NCBI GenBank assembly: GCA_913053665.1
Contig: CAJXGR010000152.1
Location: forward strand, 1-7,383
Length of the DNA: 7,383 nucleotides
Origin: an uncultured Spirochaetia bacterium
GTDB lineage: Bacteria; Spirochaetota; UBA6919
Direction of reading: 5' to 3'
The notes below the pieces were generated by a model that worked only from the letters and a program-made list of their open reading frames with translations, was not told the DNA's origin and did no database searches. A program made the translations under genes and the position numbers. Shown one piece after another: positions 1-5,517 of the stretch. How positions within the stretch are numbered: position 1 is the stretch's first letter; each line of letters opens with the position of its first letter.

Positions 1-1
1 C

Positions 2-460
2 AGTTACAGTAGCATTGGCTCAGTCTATGATAATCAAAGTAAGTATGAGAAAGCTTTAGTATACTTCTTGACAGCTCTAAATATTGAGGAACAGGTCTTT
101 GGAATAGAACATCCCCGTACAGCCATGACCTATAACAACATTGGGGCCGTCTATAATCATCAAGGCAAGTATGAGAAAGCATTAGAATACCTTTTCAAAG
201 CTCTCAAGATTGATGAGAAAGTATTAGGAAAAAAACATCCCAGTACAGCCATCAGCTACAACAATATTGGGTCCGTCTATTATCATTTAAAGAACTACAA
301 AAAAGCGGAACGCTATCTTCTAAAAGCCGTATTAATCCGTGAAAAAGCTTTGGGAGAGAATGATCCTCACACAAAAACCTCTTACAAGTGGCTAACTGCT
401 GTTTACAAGGCATTGGGGGACTCCCAAAAGGCAACTTATTATCGAAAAAAAAGTGAGTGA
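2..460 (+). CDS. TPR-repeat protein, 3' part (kinesin-light-chain-like 42-residue repeats)
   Basis: The reading frame is open from the left edge, so only the last 152 residues are seen and the true start lies outside the window. An in-frame TTG at 68 is not a convincing start because the repeat pattern continues upstream of it. Conserved tyrosines at visible residues 2, 44, 86 and 128 mark a 42-residue period. Each unit has the form SYNNIGxVYxxxGxYEKALxYxxKALxI followed by a linker with G(K/E)xHPxTA. This is the TPR_10/TPR_12 type of tetratricopeptide, which forms paired helices that bind other proteins. Three units fit well and the last (TSYKWLTAVYKALGDSQKA) is a degenerate capping repeat just before the stop. 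The partner and role cannot be read from this fragment. The cell location is unknown because the N-terminus is missing. The following 380 bases contain no gene, so it is probably the last gene of its transcript. Confidence 0.9.
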   Translation, partial: SYSSIGSVYDNQSKYEKALVYFLTALNIEEQVFGIEHPRTAMTYNNIGAVYNHQGKYEKALEYLFKALKIDEKVLGKKHPSTAISYNNIGSVYYHLKNYKKAERYLLKAVLIREKALGENDPHTKTSYKWLTAVYKALGDSQKATYYRKKSE

Positions 461-674
461 GAGGTTCATTATGAGGGTTTAAATATTTTAGCTTATTGTT
501 ACAATAAAGATAGAACGATAATCAATTATTGCTTATATTCTAATAAGATCGTCTCAATGGATTCATCTCTTTCTGGAATAATATAAAGTAGTAACATGGA
601 CTGATCCTCTGTAGGGGCGGGTTTGAAGAAACCGTCGAATTAGTGATTTTGACCCAATTTAGTCGTTATAACCT

Positions 675-700
675 GTAGGGGCAGACCCACGTGTCTGCCC
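675..700. repeat. GTAGGGGCAGAC...GTCTGCCC hairpin element
   Basis: GGGCAGAC (679-686) pairs with GTCTGCCC (693-700) around a 6-nt loop that overlaps CACGTG. It is a degenerate member of the GTAGGGG...CCCCTAC family seen also at 3521, 4269, 5224 and 5290-5349. Confidence 0.6.
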
Positions 701-738
701 AATTCAAAGGTCTATGCAGGCACCATAAGGGTGAATAT

Positions 739-784
739 CCCCTATCCGTACGGGTTCAACATGTTGAACCCGTACGGATAGGGG
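739..784. repeat. Perfect 46-bp palindrome, copy 1
   Basis: The segment reads identically on both strands, centred between 761 and 762. It is modular: CCGTACGG (746-753), the 16-bp palindrome GTTCAACATGTTGAAC (754-769), then CCGTACGG again (770-777), framed by CCCCTAT and ATAGGGG arms. The inner 38 bp (743-780) is identical to 3437-3474 downstream of the receptor. It could extrude as a cruciform, fold in RNA, or bind a dimeric protein. Confidence 0.9.
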
Positions 785-791
785 GTGGAAA

Positions 792-816
792 GGCGAACAC
801 ATGGGTTCGCCCCTAC
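792..816. repeat. GGCGAAC...GTTCGCCCCTAC hairpin
   Basis: GGCGAAC (792-798) pairs with GTTCGCC (805-811) and is followed by CCTAC. It forms the right tip of the 604-823 element and is a half-degraded member of the GTAGGGGCG...CGCCCCTAC family. Confidence 0.5.
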
Positions 817-831
817 AGAGGATAGACACTC

Positions 832-836
832 AGGAG
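832..836 (+). promoter_or_regulatory. Ribosome binding site that decides the receptor start
   Basis: AGGAG lies 5 nt before ATG 842. The frame is open back to a GTG at 785, but that codon sits at the edge of the palindrome, has no ribosome binding site and would add 19 residues encoded by repeat DNA. Confidence 0.8.
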
Positions 837-841
837 TTTTT

Positions 842-3391
842 ATGACATGGTTTAGAAATATGAGCATCTCAATGAAGATCATTTCCACTTCCCTGATGAT
901 CGGTCTTCTATCCATTATCACTGTGAGCTGGAACGGCTATGTCAATGGGGAGGAAGCCCTCAGGGATTTATCCTTTAAGGCTCTCACCTCTGTTCGGGAG
1001 ACCAAAGCCCGACAAATCGAAAGCTACTTCCAGAATATCAGAAACCAGATATTGACCTACTCAGAAGACAGAATGATCGTGAATGCCATGAAAGAGTTTA
1101 AATCCACTTTTCATAGTGTTTTAGAAGATGTCAAGCCGGGACGCAAACTATCTGTTTATGAAACGGAAACAAAAAACTATTATGATACCCAGTTCCTCAC
1201 TCGCCTGCAAATCAATGTACACGACTCCATCACCCGAAAATCCTACTGGCCGGGAGAAGATAAAACCACTTATCTTCAGTATCAGTATATCGCCAACAAT
1301 AAATACGATACGGGTAAAAAATACAGACTCACTAAGGCGGACGACAAAAGTCCATACTCCAGAATCCATGAAAAGTATCATCAGATTATTCATAATTACC
1401 AGAAAAGATTTGGGTATTACGATATTTTTTTGATAGACAACAAGACGGGTCATATTGTTTACACAGTGTTTAAAGAAGTGGATTATGCCACCAGTCTAAT
1501 CACCGGCCCCTACAAGAACACTAATTTCGCCAGGGTGTTTAATGAGGCAAGAAAATCTACTGATAAGGACTTTGTTAAACTGGTGGACTTTGAGCCCTAC
1601 GACCCTTCCTACGCTGATCCCGCCTCTTTCATTGCCTCACCCATCTATGACAATGGGGAAAAGATTGGCGTACTGGTTTTTCAAATAGCCATAGACAAAA
1701 TTGACAGAATCATGACGGGTGACGAAAAGTGGAAAATGGATGGTCTGGGGAAGACTGGTGAGACGTATCTCGTGGGCAAAGACCACAAAATGAGAAGCAC
1801 CTCAAGGCTTTTTAAGCAAAACCCAAAAAAGTACTTTAAAGAGCTGAGAGCCATTCATACAGACGAAAAGCTCATCAAAAGCATAAAAGACCATAAGACT
1901 ACTATTTTGTACCAAACAGTTCAAACCAAAGCTGTCAAAAAGGCATTAAAAGGAGAGACAAATACTGAAATAATAGGTGATTATCGAGGAGTTCCCGTAT
2001 TAAGCTCTTATAAACCTTTAGTCATTAAAGATATTGTTTTGGTCATTCTATCTGAAATTGAAAAAGCCGAAGCCCTCGCTCCTATAGATGATTTAGCGGG
2101 GCAAAGTATTTTAATAGGAGGTTTTATCCTTTTGGTGATCATTGGCCTTTCTTTTATCGCCTCAAAAACCATAGCTCATCCAATAAAGAAGACAACAGCA
2201 CTCTTGAAAGACATATCAGAAGGGGAAGGTGACTTAACCCGACGCCTTCAAGTCCAGTCAAAGGATGAAGTGGGAGCCTTAGCCAATTATTTCAATAACT
2301 TTGTTCACTCCCTGAATATAATGCTTGTTTCCATAAAAGAAGTGGCTGATAAAGAAAAGAACGTGAGTGAAGACTTGGCCGCCTCTGCAGAAGAGTCCGC
2401 CGCTGCCCTTCAGGAGATGAAAGCCAATTTAGACAGCATGAAAGAACAAATCATCTATCTGGATAATGAGATCCATTCGTCCAAACGCTCTGCCAACAAA
2501 GTGAAAGAGTCCATCGGACAGGTGGTTGGATTGATATCCACACAGGCTTCAGCCATCGATGAGTCCTCCTCGTCCATTGAGGAGATCTCTTCCTCCATTC
2601 AGAACATCTCAAACACCTCTGAGGCAAAGATGGAGATTGCGAACGAACTTGAAAAAAACGCCTCCAACGGCGAAAAGGAAATGAAAAACACCGTAGAGAT
2701 CATAAAGAAAGTGGCCGATTCGGCTCATCTGATCATGGAAATGATCGCTGTGATCAATAACATTGCTGAACAGACCAACCTTCTCGCTATGAATGCCGCT
2801 ATTGAGGCGGCTCACGCTGGAGAATATGGAAAAGGCTTTGCCGTTGTGGCCGATGAGATCAGGAAATTAGCAGAAACCACCGGGAAAAACTCCCAAGAGA
2901 TTTCCAGGTCTCTGAAGGACGTGATCGAGGACATTCAAGTCTCTGTGGAGTCCACAAATAAGACAGGAAAAACATTCCTCACAATTGTTGAGGGAGTCAA
3001 AGAGGTCTCAAGCAGTATGATGGAGATGAGAGCCGCTATGGGTGAGTTATCCAACGGGAGTCAACAGATCTTGCAGTCTCTGAATCTGATTGTTCAAGTC
3101 ACAGAGGATGTAAAAGATTCCTCCAACAGGATCAATCAAAAGGCTGAGACCATAACAAGCTCTATGGCCACGCTCAGCGACATATCCAGTCAAACTAAAA
3201 ACGGAATGGAAGAGGTCACCCTGGGAATCGGTGAATTAACCAAGACTGTTGAATTGGTTTCTACTGCAGGGATGAGGAATTCGGAGGGGGTGGCGGAACT
3301 TCAGGGGCTGATTGGTCAGTTCAAGGTGGAATCCAACAATACTCATCTATCGGACGAGAAGTCGATTCAGCCTGTGGACAGTTTGGAATGA
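842..3391 (+). CDS. Methyl-accepting chemotaxis protein with large double-Cache-type sensor
   Basis: Inner-membrane chemoreceptor of 849 residues starting at ATG 842. An N-terminal transmembrane helix (about 13-30) is followed by a roughly 390-residue periplasmic sensor. This contains the run GLGKTGETYLVGKD at 301-314 with MRSTSR just after, a signature I associate with double-Cache (PDC) sensors that bind small metabolites. The second membrane helix spans about 422-441. A HAMP domain follows (about 442-495, with P447 and the DExG-like KDEVGAL segment), then a long methyl-accepting coiled coil. The hairpin tip that contacts CheA and CheW is intact (AEQTNLLAMNAAIEAA from 642, then HAGEYGKGFAVVADEIRKLAE), with His658 where many receptors have Arg. 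The C-terminus ends in PVDSLE and lacks a CheR/CheB-docking pentapeptide of the NWETF type. The ligand cannot be predicted. No other chemotaxis gene is present, so it is an orphan receptor locus, bracketed by twin palindromes. Confidence 0.96.
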   Translation: MTWFRNMSISMKIISTSLMIGLLSIITVSWNGYVNGEEALRDLSFKALTSVRETKARQIESYFQNIRNQILTYSEDRMIVNAMKEFKSTFHSVLEDVKPGRKLSVYETETKNYYDTQFLTRLQINVHDSITRKSYWPGEDKTTYLQYQYIANNKYDTGKKYRLTKADDKSPYSRIHEKYHQIIHNYQKRFGYYDIFLIDNKTGHIVYTVFKEVDYATSLITGPYKNTNFARVFNEARKSTDKDFVKLVDFEPYDPSYADPASFIASPIYDNGEKIGVLVFQIAIDKIDRIMTGDEKWKMDGLGKTGETYLVGKDHKMRSTSRLFKQNPKKYFKELRAIHTDEKLIKSIKDHKTTILYQTVQTKAVKKALKGETNTEIIGDYRGVPVLSSYKPLVIKDIVLVILSEIEKAEALAPIDDLAGQSILIGGFILLVIIGLSFIASKTIAHPIKKTTALLKDISEGEGDLTRRLQVQSKDEVGALANYFNNFVHSLNIMLVSIKEVADKEKNVSEDLAASAEESAAALQEMKANLDSMKEQIIYLDNEIHSSKRSANKVKESIGQVVGLISTQASAIDESSSSIEEISSSIQNISNTSEAKMEIANELEKNASNGEKEMKNTVEIIKKVADSAHLIMEMIAVINNIAEQTNLLAMNAAIEAAHAGEYGKGFAVVADEIRKLAETTGKNSQEISRSLKDVIEDIQVSVESTNKTGKTFLTIVEGVKEVSSSMMEMRAAMGELSNGSQQILQSLNLIVQVTEDVKDSSNRINQKAETITSSMATLSDISSQTKNGMEEVTLGIGELTKTVELVSTAGMRNSEGVAELQGLIGQFKVESNNTHLSDEKSIQPVDSLE

Positions 3392-3430
3392 CAGGGTTCT
3401 GTCATGGCGATCCGGAGTATTCATCTTTCC

Positions 3431-3480
3431 ACCCACTATCCGTACGGGTTCAACATGTTGAACCCGTACGGATAGTGGGT
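3431..3480. repeat. Perfect 50-bp palindrome, copy 2
   Basis: Fully symmetric about 3455/3456. The inner 38 bp (3437-3474) is identical to copy 1. The outer arms differ from copy 1 (ACCCAC and GTGGGT here, CCCC and GGGG there), yet remain perfectly complementary. It begins 40 nt after the receptor stop codon. Confidence 0.9.
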
Positions 3481-3514
3481 TTACTGATTCAGGAATAGGT
3501 CTATGGGTCTTCTA

Positions 3515-3555
3515 CCCGCTGTAGGAGCAATCCGCCGGGTCGCCTCTACAGCGGG
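3515..3555. repeat. Degenerate GTAGGGG-type inverted repeat
   Basis: CCCGCTGTAG (3515-3524) is the exact reverse complement of CTACAGCGGG (3546-3555). The inside (GAGCAATCCGCCGGGTCGCCT) is a mutated form of the GGGCGACCCGCCGGGTCGCCC core seen intact at 4269-4297. It is an older, decaying copy of the same family. Confidence 0.65.
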
Positions 3556-3592
3556 ATAAGGTTATATCTTAATTACTACGAAAACCTTATCC
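3554..3592. repeat. 10-bp inverted repeat GGATAAGGTT/AACCTTATCC
   Basis: GGATAAGGTT (3554-3563) and AACCTTATCC (3583-3592) are perfect complements around a 19-nt AT-rich loop, abutting the previous repeat. It lies just upstream of the hydrolase remnant and could be a leader hairpin or another element end. Confidence 0.5.
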
Positions 3593-3613
3593 TGAGGTTT
3601 ATAATATTAAAAA

Positions 3614-4228
3614 ATGGGTTATCTTATGAAGAAGAGGTATCCTATGGAAGGTCTGTTAAACCCTGAATCAGGGGCTTGTATTTTGGTTTTGATGACCATG
3701 ATTTCCTGTATGAGTGAACAACGGAAGATTCCCCTAAGGGTGGATGGGGAACTCATAAGTCTTAAAACCCGCCCCAACGTCCGGCAGAACTTCCTTTTAG
3801 TCCATAGAAAAAAAACGTCGGCTGTTGTCATCCTCTTTCCTGGGGGTCAAGGGACTCTTAAACTCAAAGAGAAATCAGGGGAAGTGATCATCCCCAAAAT
3901 GAAGGGCAATTTCCTTGTACGTAGCCTTGATTTATTTACCAAACAGGGTTTTATAGTAGCCTTAGTAGACGCTCCCATTACTAATCGGACATACAGCTTG
4001 ACCACTCCATTTAGAATGAGTCCAGACCATGCCCGTGATATAAGTCATGTTGTCAGGTATCTAAGAAGATATAAACGACCCATCTGGGTTATTGGAACAA
4101 GCAGAGAGACTATTTCATCAGTGAATATAGCTAATTCGGTAAAGGGATTATCCGGCCCTGTTCTTACGTCCAGCGTGACACGAGAGAATCGAAAAGAGAG
4201 TGGTAAAATCCATTGCTCGTTTCATTAG
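3614..4228 (+). pseudogene. Alpha/beta-hydrolase gene, internally deleted and frameshifted
   Basis: The visible frame encodes 204 residues. Residues after about 60 match a family of secreted or lipoprotein-like alpha/beta hydrolases: ILFPGGQGTLKL (oxyanion-hole region), GNFLVRSLDLF, GFIVALVDAP, SPDHARDI, then the nucleophile elbow IGTSRETIS and VLTSSVT. The elbow should be G-x-S-x-G; Ser163 (codon 4100) is present but the last Gly is Glu165, a GGG/GGA-to-GAG type change. The frame then ends after VLTSSVT with a short unrelated tail, so the catalytic acid and histidine region of about 80 residues is missing. A C-terminal family-like tail survives in the next frame up to 4238. Candidate starts are ATG 3614, 3626 (gives an MKKR n-region and a MISC lipobox-like site) and 3644 (best ribosome site, AAGAGG at 3632-3637). 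A functional short form is possible but unlikely. Confidence 0.7.
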
Positions 4229-4238
4229 CAATAATTAA
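4182..4238 (+). pseudogene. Out-of-frame C-terminal tail of the alpha/beta hydrolase
   Basis: Shifted by one base from the main frame, this reads ERIEKRVVKSIARFISNN followed by TAA. The pattern IExxVVxxIxxFI at the very C-terminus is what these alpha/beta hydrolases usually carry just after the catalytic histidine (HGFxGIE...). Its position directly after VLTSSVT implies that roughly 80 codons were deleted and the junction went out of frame. The family assignment is from memory of the pattern, not a search. Confidence 0.5.
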
Positions 4239-4259
4239 CGTAAACAATATTGGTAGTGA

Positions 4260-4306
4260 GATCTCCTCGTAGGGGCGACCCGGCGGGTCGCCCCTACGAG
4301 GAGATC
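4260..4306. repeat. 47-bp perfect odd palindrome of the GTAGGGG family
   Basis: Two 23-bp arms, GATCTCCTCGTAGGGGCGAC plus CCG and its complement, flank a single central G at 4283. The inner 29 bp (4269-4297) is the most intact GTAGGGGCGACCCG...CGGGTCGCCCCTAC unit in the window. The outer 9 bp on each side are also paired, so the element has private arms beyond the shared core. It starts 21 nt after the hydrolase tail. Confidence 0.9.
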
Positions 4307-4339
4307 GATGCTTATCCCTGGATCCGTAAGGAATTGACC

Positions 4340-4420
4340 ATGAACCATAAATTGAACGGACTGATACGGGGCTTTATAGTCAACTTTATTCGTTTACAAT
4401 CTTTTGATCTCTTTAATTAG
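4340..4420 (+). CDS. Possible small ORF, 26 residues, upstream of the first barrel gene
   Basis: ATG 4340 has AAGGA (4328-4332) 7 nt upstream and encodes a 26-residue peptide with a hydrophobic middle (GLIRGFIVNFIRLQSFDLFN). It ends 11 nt before the ATG of the barrel gene at 4432. It could be a leader peptide whose translation couples to the next gene, the stump of a lost gene, or chance. I recognise no family, and the only support is the start signal and the tight spacing. Confidence 0.25.
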   Translation: MNHKLNGLIRGFIVNFIRLQSFDLFN

Positions 4421-4431
4421 GTAAAACTTTT

Positions 4432-5160
4432 ATGATCCATCAAATAAAAGGTTTTATGACAAAATCTATCCCTTTAATTTCACTGTCCCTGTTTCTCATA
4501 TTCCTTTCCTACTCAGTGGGAGGAGCCAAGGATTATGAACTTCAGCCCTTCAAGCTTAAGGAATTACCTCCCCAAAAGAACGTGGCTGACCCGTTAGATA
4601 CTTTTCGTGTGGTCAGCTCCTTAGAGGGTGGACCAAGAAAGAAGCTTTTGAAACATCATATCGGCCTATGGTTCGGCTATCCCTTTGCATTCGGATCAGA
4701 TATTGATAAAATCACAAAAACTAACTTTCCTTTTGTCTATATAGCCGCTAATTATAGACACACTTTCTTTAATAGTAAAAGTCTCTTTCTAGACTACGAG
4801 TTGGGTTACATGAACTTTGATATTAGAACAGGTGGTAGCTCATTGGACTTTACTGTTCACAATCTCTCTTTTACCCTTTCATTGGTTTGGAGGCTCAGAC
4901 TTGCTAATGGGGTCTATCTAAGTCCTGCTTTAGGCCTGGGTTATCGGTATCTTATCATTAAAGTGTTTAATCCTACAGTCACTGATACTTTACACTTTTT
5001 CTATATTCGGCCTATGGTCACTTTCTCCTTTGATCTAGCAGATAATGTTGAACTATCCTTTGGAGCCAGCCTTAGTGCCAATCAGGATACGACAGAATCA
5101 TTTGGTAAAAACACCATTTATTTTTTACTTCCCCGTGCAGGAATCCATTATAAGTTTTAA
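4432..5160 (+). CDS. Secreted beta-barrel-like outer-membrane protein, paralogue 1
   Basis: This encodes 242 residues. The signal peptide is clear: hydrophobic core at about 13-29 and a probable signal peptidase site after SVGGA (residue 32). ATG 4432 and ATG 4456 (AAAAGG 4 nt upstream) are both possible starts and both give a signal peptide. The mature protein begins with a conserved segment, YELQPFKLKELPPQK at 35-49 and DPLDTFRVVSSL at 53-64, shared with the next gene. After about residue 74 it has alternating polar/aromatic strands (HIGLWFGYPFAFG, FVYIAANYRHTFF, SLFLDYELGYMNF, VYLSPALGLGYRY, IRPMVTFSFDLA, VELSFGASLS) and ends in HYKF with a terminal Phe. That pattern is typical of outer-membrane barrels assembled by BamA, here perhaps eight strands. 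No named family is recognised. Its function is unknown. Confidence 0.85.
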   Translation: MIHQIKGFMTKSIPLISLSLFLIFLSYSVGGAKDYELQPFKLKELPPQKNVADPLDTFRVVSSLEGGPRKKLLKHHIGLWFGYPFAFGSDIDKITKTNFPFVYIAANYRHTFFNSKSLFLDYELGYMNFDIRTGGSSLDFTVHNLSFTLSLVWRLRLANGVYLSPALGLGYRYLIIKVFNPTVTDTLHFFYIRPMVTFSFDLADNVELSFGASLSANQDTTESFGKNTIYFLLPRAGIHYKF

Positions 5161-5223
5161 GCCCATAAAAACGCAACATTCCATTAATAAGCCGATAGTG
5201 ATAAAACTCTTGGATGACGGCCT

Positions 5224-5241
5224 GTAGGGGCGACCCGCCGG
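5224..5241. repeat. Truncated GTAGGGG element
   Basis: GTAGGGGCGACCCGCCGG is the left arm and centre of the 29-bp unit found intact at 4269-4297. The right arm is absent, replaced by AATCTGTTG, so this copy is broken at its centre. Confidence 0.6.
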
Positions 5242-5287
5242 AATCTGTTGAATTGAGGGTTTTAGAGTCATAAAATACTAAATTGCT

Positions 5288-5351
5288 ATGTAGGGGTGAA
5301 CCCACGTGTTCACCTTTCCACAGGGGCAGACACGTGGGTATGCCCCTACAT
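5288..5351. repeat. Compound inverted repeat of two GTAGGGG-type hairpins
   Basis: ATGTAGGGG (5288-5296) and CCCCTACAT (5343-5351) are perfect outer complements. The inside holds a hairpin GGTGAAC/GTTCACC (5295-5301 with 5308-5314) and a second unit, AGGGGCAGACACGTGGGTATGCCCCTAC (split here as AGGGGCAGACACGTGG at 5322 and GTATGCCCCTAC to 5349). The ACCCACGTG and CACGTGGGT blocks also pair with each other. It looks like one element inserted in, or fused to, another. Confidence 0.65.
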
Positions 5352-5362
5352 TACGTGGTGTA

Positions 5363-5384
5363 GGTCGGACTTCCCAGTCCGACC
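5363..5384. repeat. GGTCGGACT/AGTCCGACC hairpin
   Basis: A perfect 9-bp stem with a TCCC loop. It has a different sequence from the GTAGGGG family but the same architecture, and follows directly on the compound element. There is no T tract, so it is not a typical terminator. Confidence 0.65.
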
Positions 5385-5457
5385 GATCCGGGCTTTGAGG
5401 AATCCTTGGGTCGAGCAGTGAACCTCGACATAGAGAATATCAACAAATGGAGGACAC

Positions 5458-5517
5458 ATGGAACGCAGAGATTTTATTAAATCCTCACGCGTCAGGATGA
5501 GAAATGGAGCAGAGTAA
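5458..5517 (+). pseudogene. Stump of a Tat-signal gene (19-residue ORF)
   Basis: ATG 5458 follows a strong ribosome site, GGAGG (5449-5453), and encodes MERRDFIKSSRVRMRNGAE then stop. RRDFIK matches the twin-arginine export consensus (RRxFLK), normally at the start of periplasmic redox or other folded enzymes. The hydrophobic region that must follow is missing in all three frames. I infer the 5' tip of a lost Tat-exported protein gene, cut off by a deletion. Chance cannot be excluded in so short a sequence. Its end overlaps the first candidate start of the next gene. Confidence 0.35.

Larger units (their letters stand above)
604..823. mobile_element. MITE-like element with 16-bp perfect terminal inverted repeats
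   Basis: The left end 604-619 (ATCCTCTGTAGGGGCG) is the exact reverse complement of 808-823 (CGCCCCTACAGAGGAT), bounding 220 bp with no coding capacity. Inside are a hairpin at 679-700, the 46-bp perfect palindrome at 739-784 and a hairpin at 792-811. The GTAGGGGCG tips match the short palindromic elements found elsewhere in the window. I see no target-site duplication. The structure suggests a non-autonomous element, or several small palindromes nested in one another, moved by an enzyme encoded elsewhere. The right end stops 18 nt before the receptor ATG. Confidence 0.6.
461..841. other. Gene-free interval upstream of the chemoreceptor
   Basis: The first 140 bases (461-603) are AT-rich and hold no gene or hairpin that I can support. 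A weak TTGTTA/TAATCA pair with 17-bp spacing is present near 497-525 but is too poor to call a promoter. From 604 to 823 the interval is filled by an inverted-repeat element described separately. The receptor's ribosome binding site lies just beyond that element. Confidence 0.7.
3392..3613. other. Gene-free interval with three inverted repeats
   Basis: Between the receptor stop and the hydrolase remnant lie the second 38-bp-core palindrome (3431-3480), a degenerate GTAGGGG-type hairpin (3515-3555) and a 10-bp stem (3554-3592). No canonical terminator with a T tract is seen after the receptor. The palindrome 40 nt past the stop may protect or end the transcript, but that is inference. Confidence 0.65.
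5161..5503. other. Gap between the two barrel paralogues, packed with small palindromes
   Basis: This 343-bp gap contains a half GTAGGGG element (5224-5241), a compound 64-bp inverted repeat (5288-5351), a GTCGGACT hairpin (5363-5384) and a Tat-like gene stump (from 5458). I see no convincing promoter or T-tract terminator. Confidence 0.65.

Noticed and set aside
604..823. CRISPR array or attachment site
   Set aside because: The repeats are inverted, irregularly spaced and different from one another. There are no regular spacers and no integrase nearby.
1128..1453. Overlapping 101-codon ORFs on both strands inside the receptor
   Set aside because: They are shadows of the sensor domain; the receptor frame is continuous and carries the recognised motifs.
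3431..3480. Palindrome as a classical intrinsic terminator for the receptor
   Set aside because: The stem is strong, but no T tract follows (TTACTG), and the same core occurs upstream of the gene, so a dedicated terminator role is not supported.
739..3480. Composite transposon with the palindromes as ends carrying the receptor
   Set aside because: The palindromes are self-symmetric, there is no transposase and no target duplication is visible. Two matching small elements do not establish a mobile unit.
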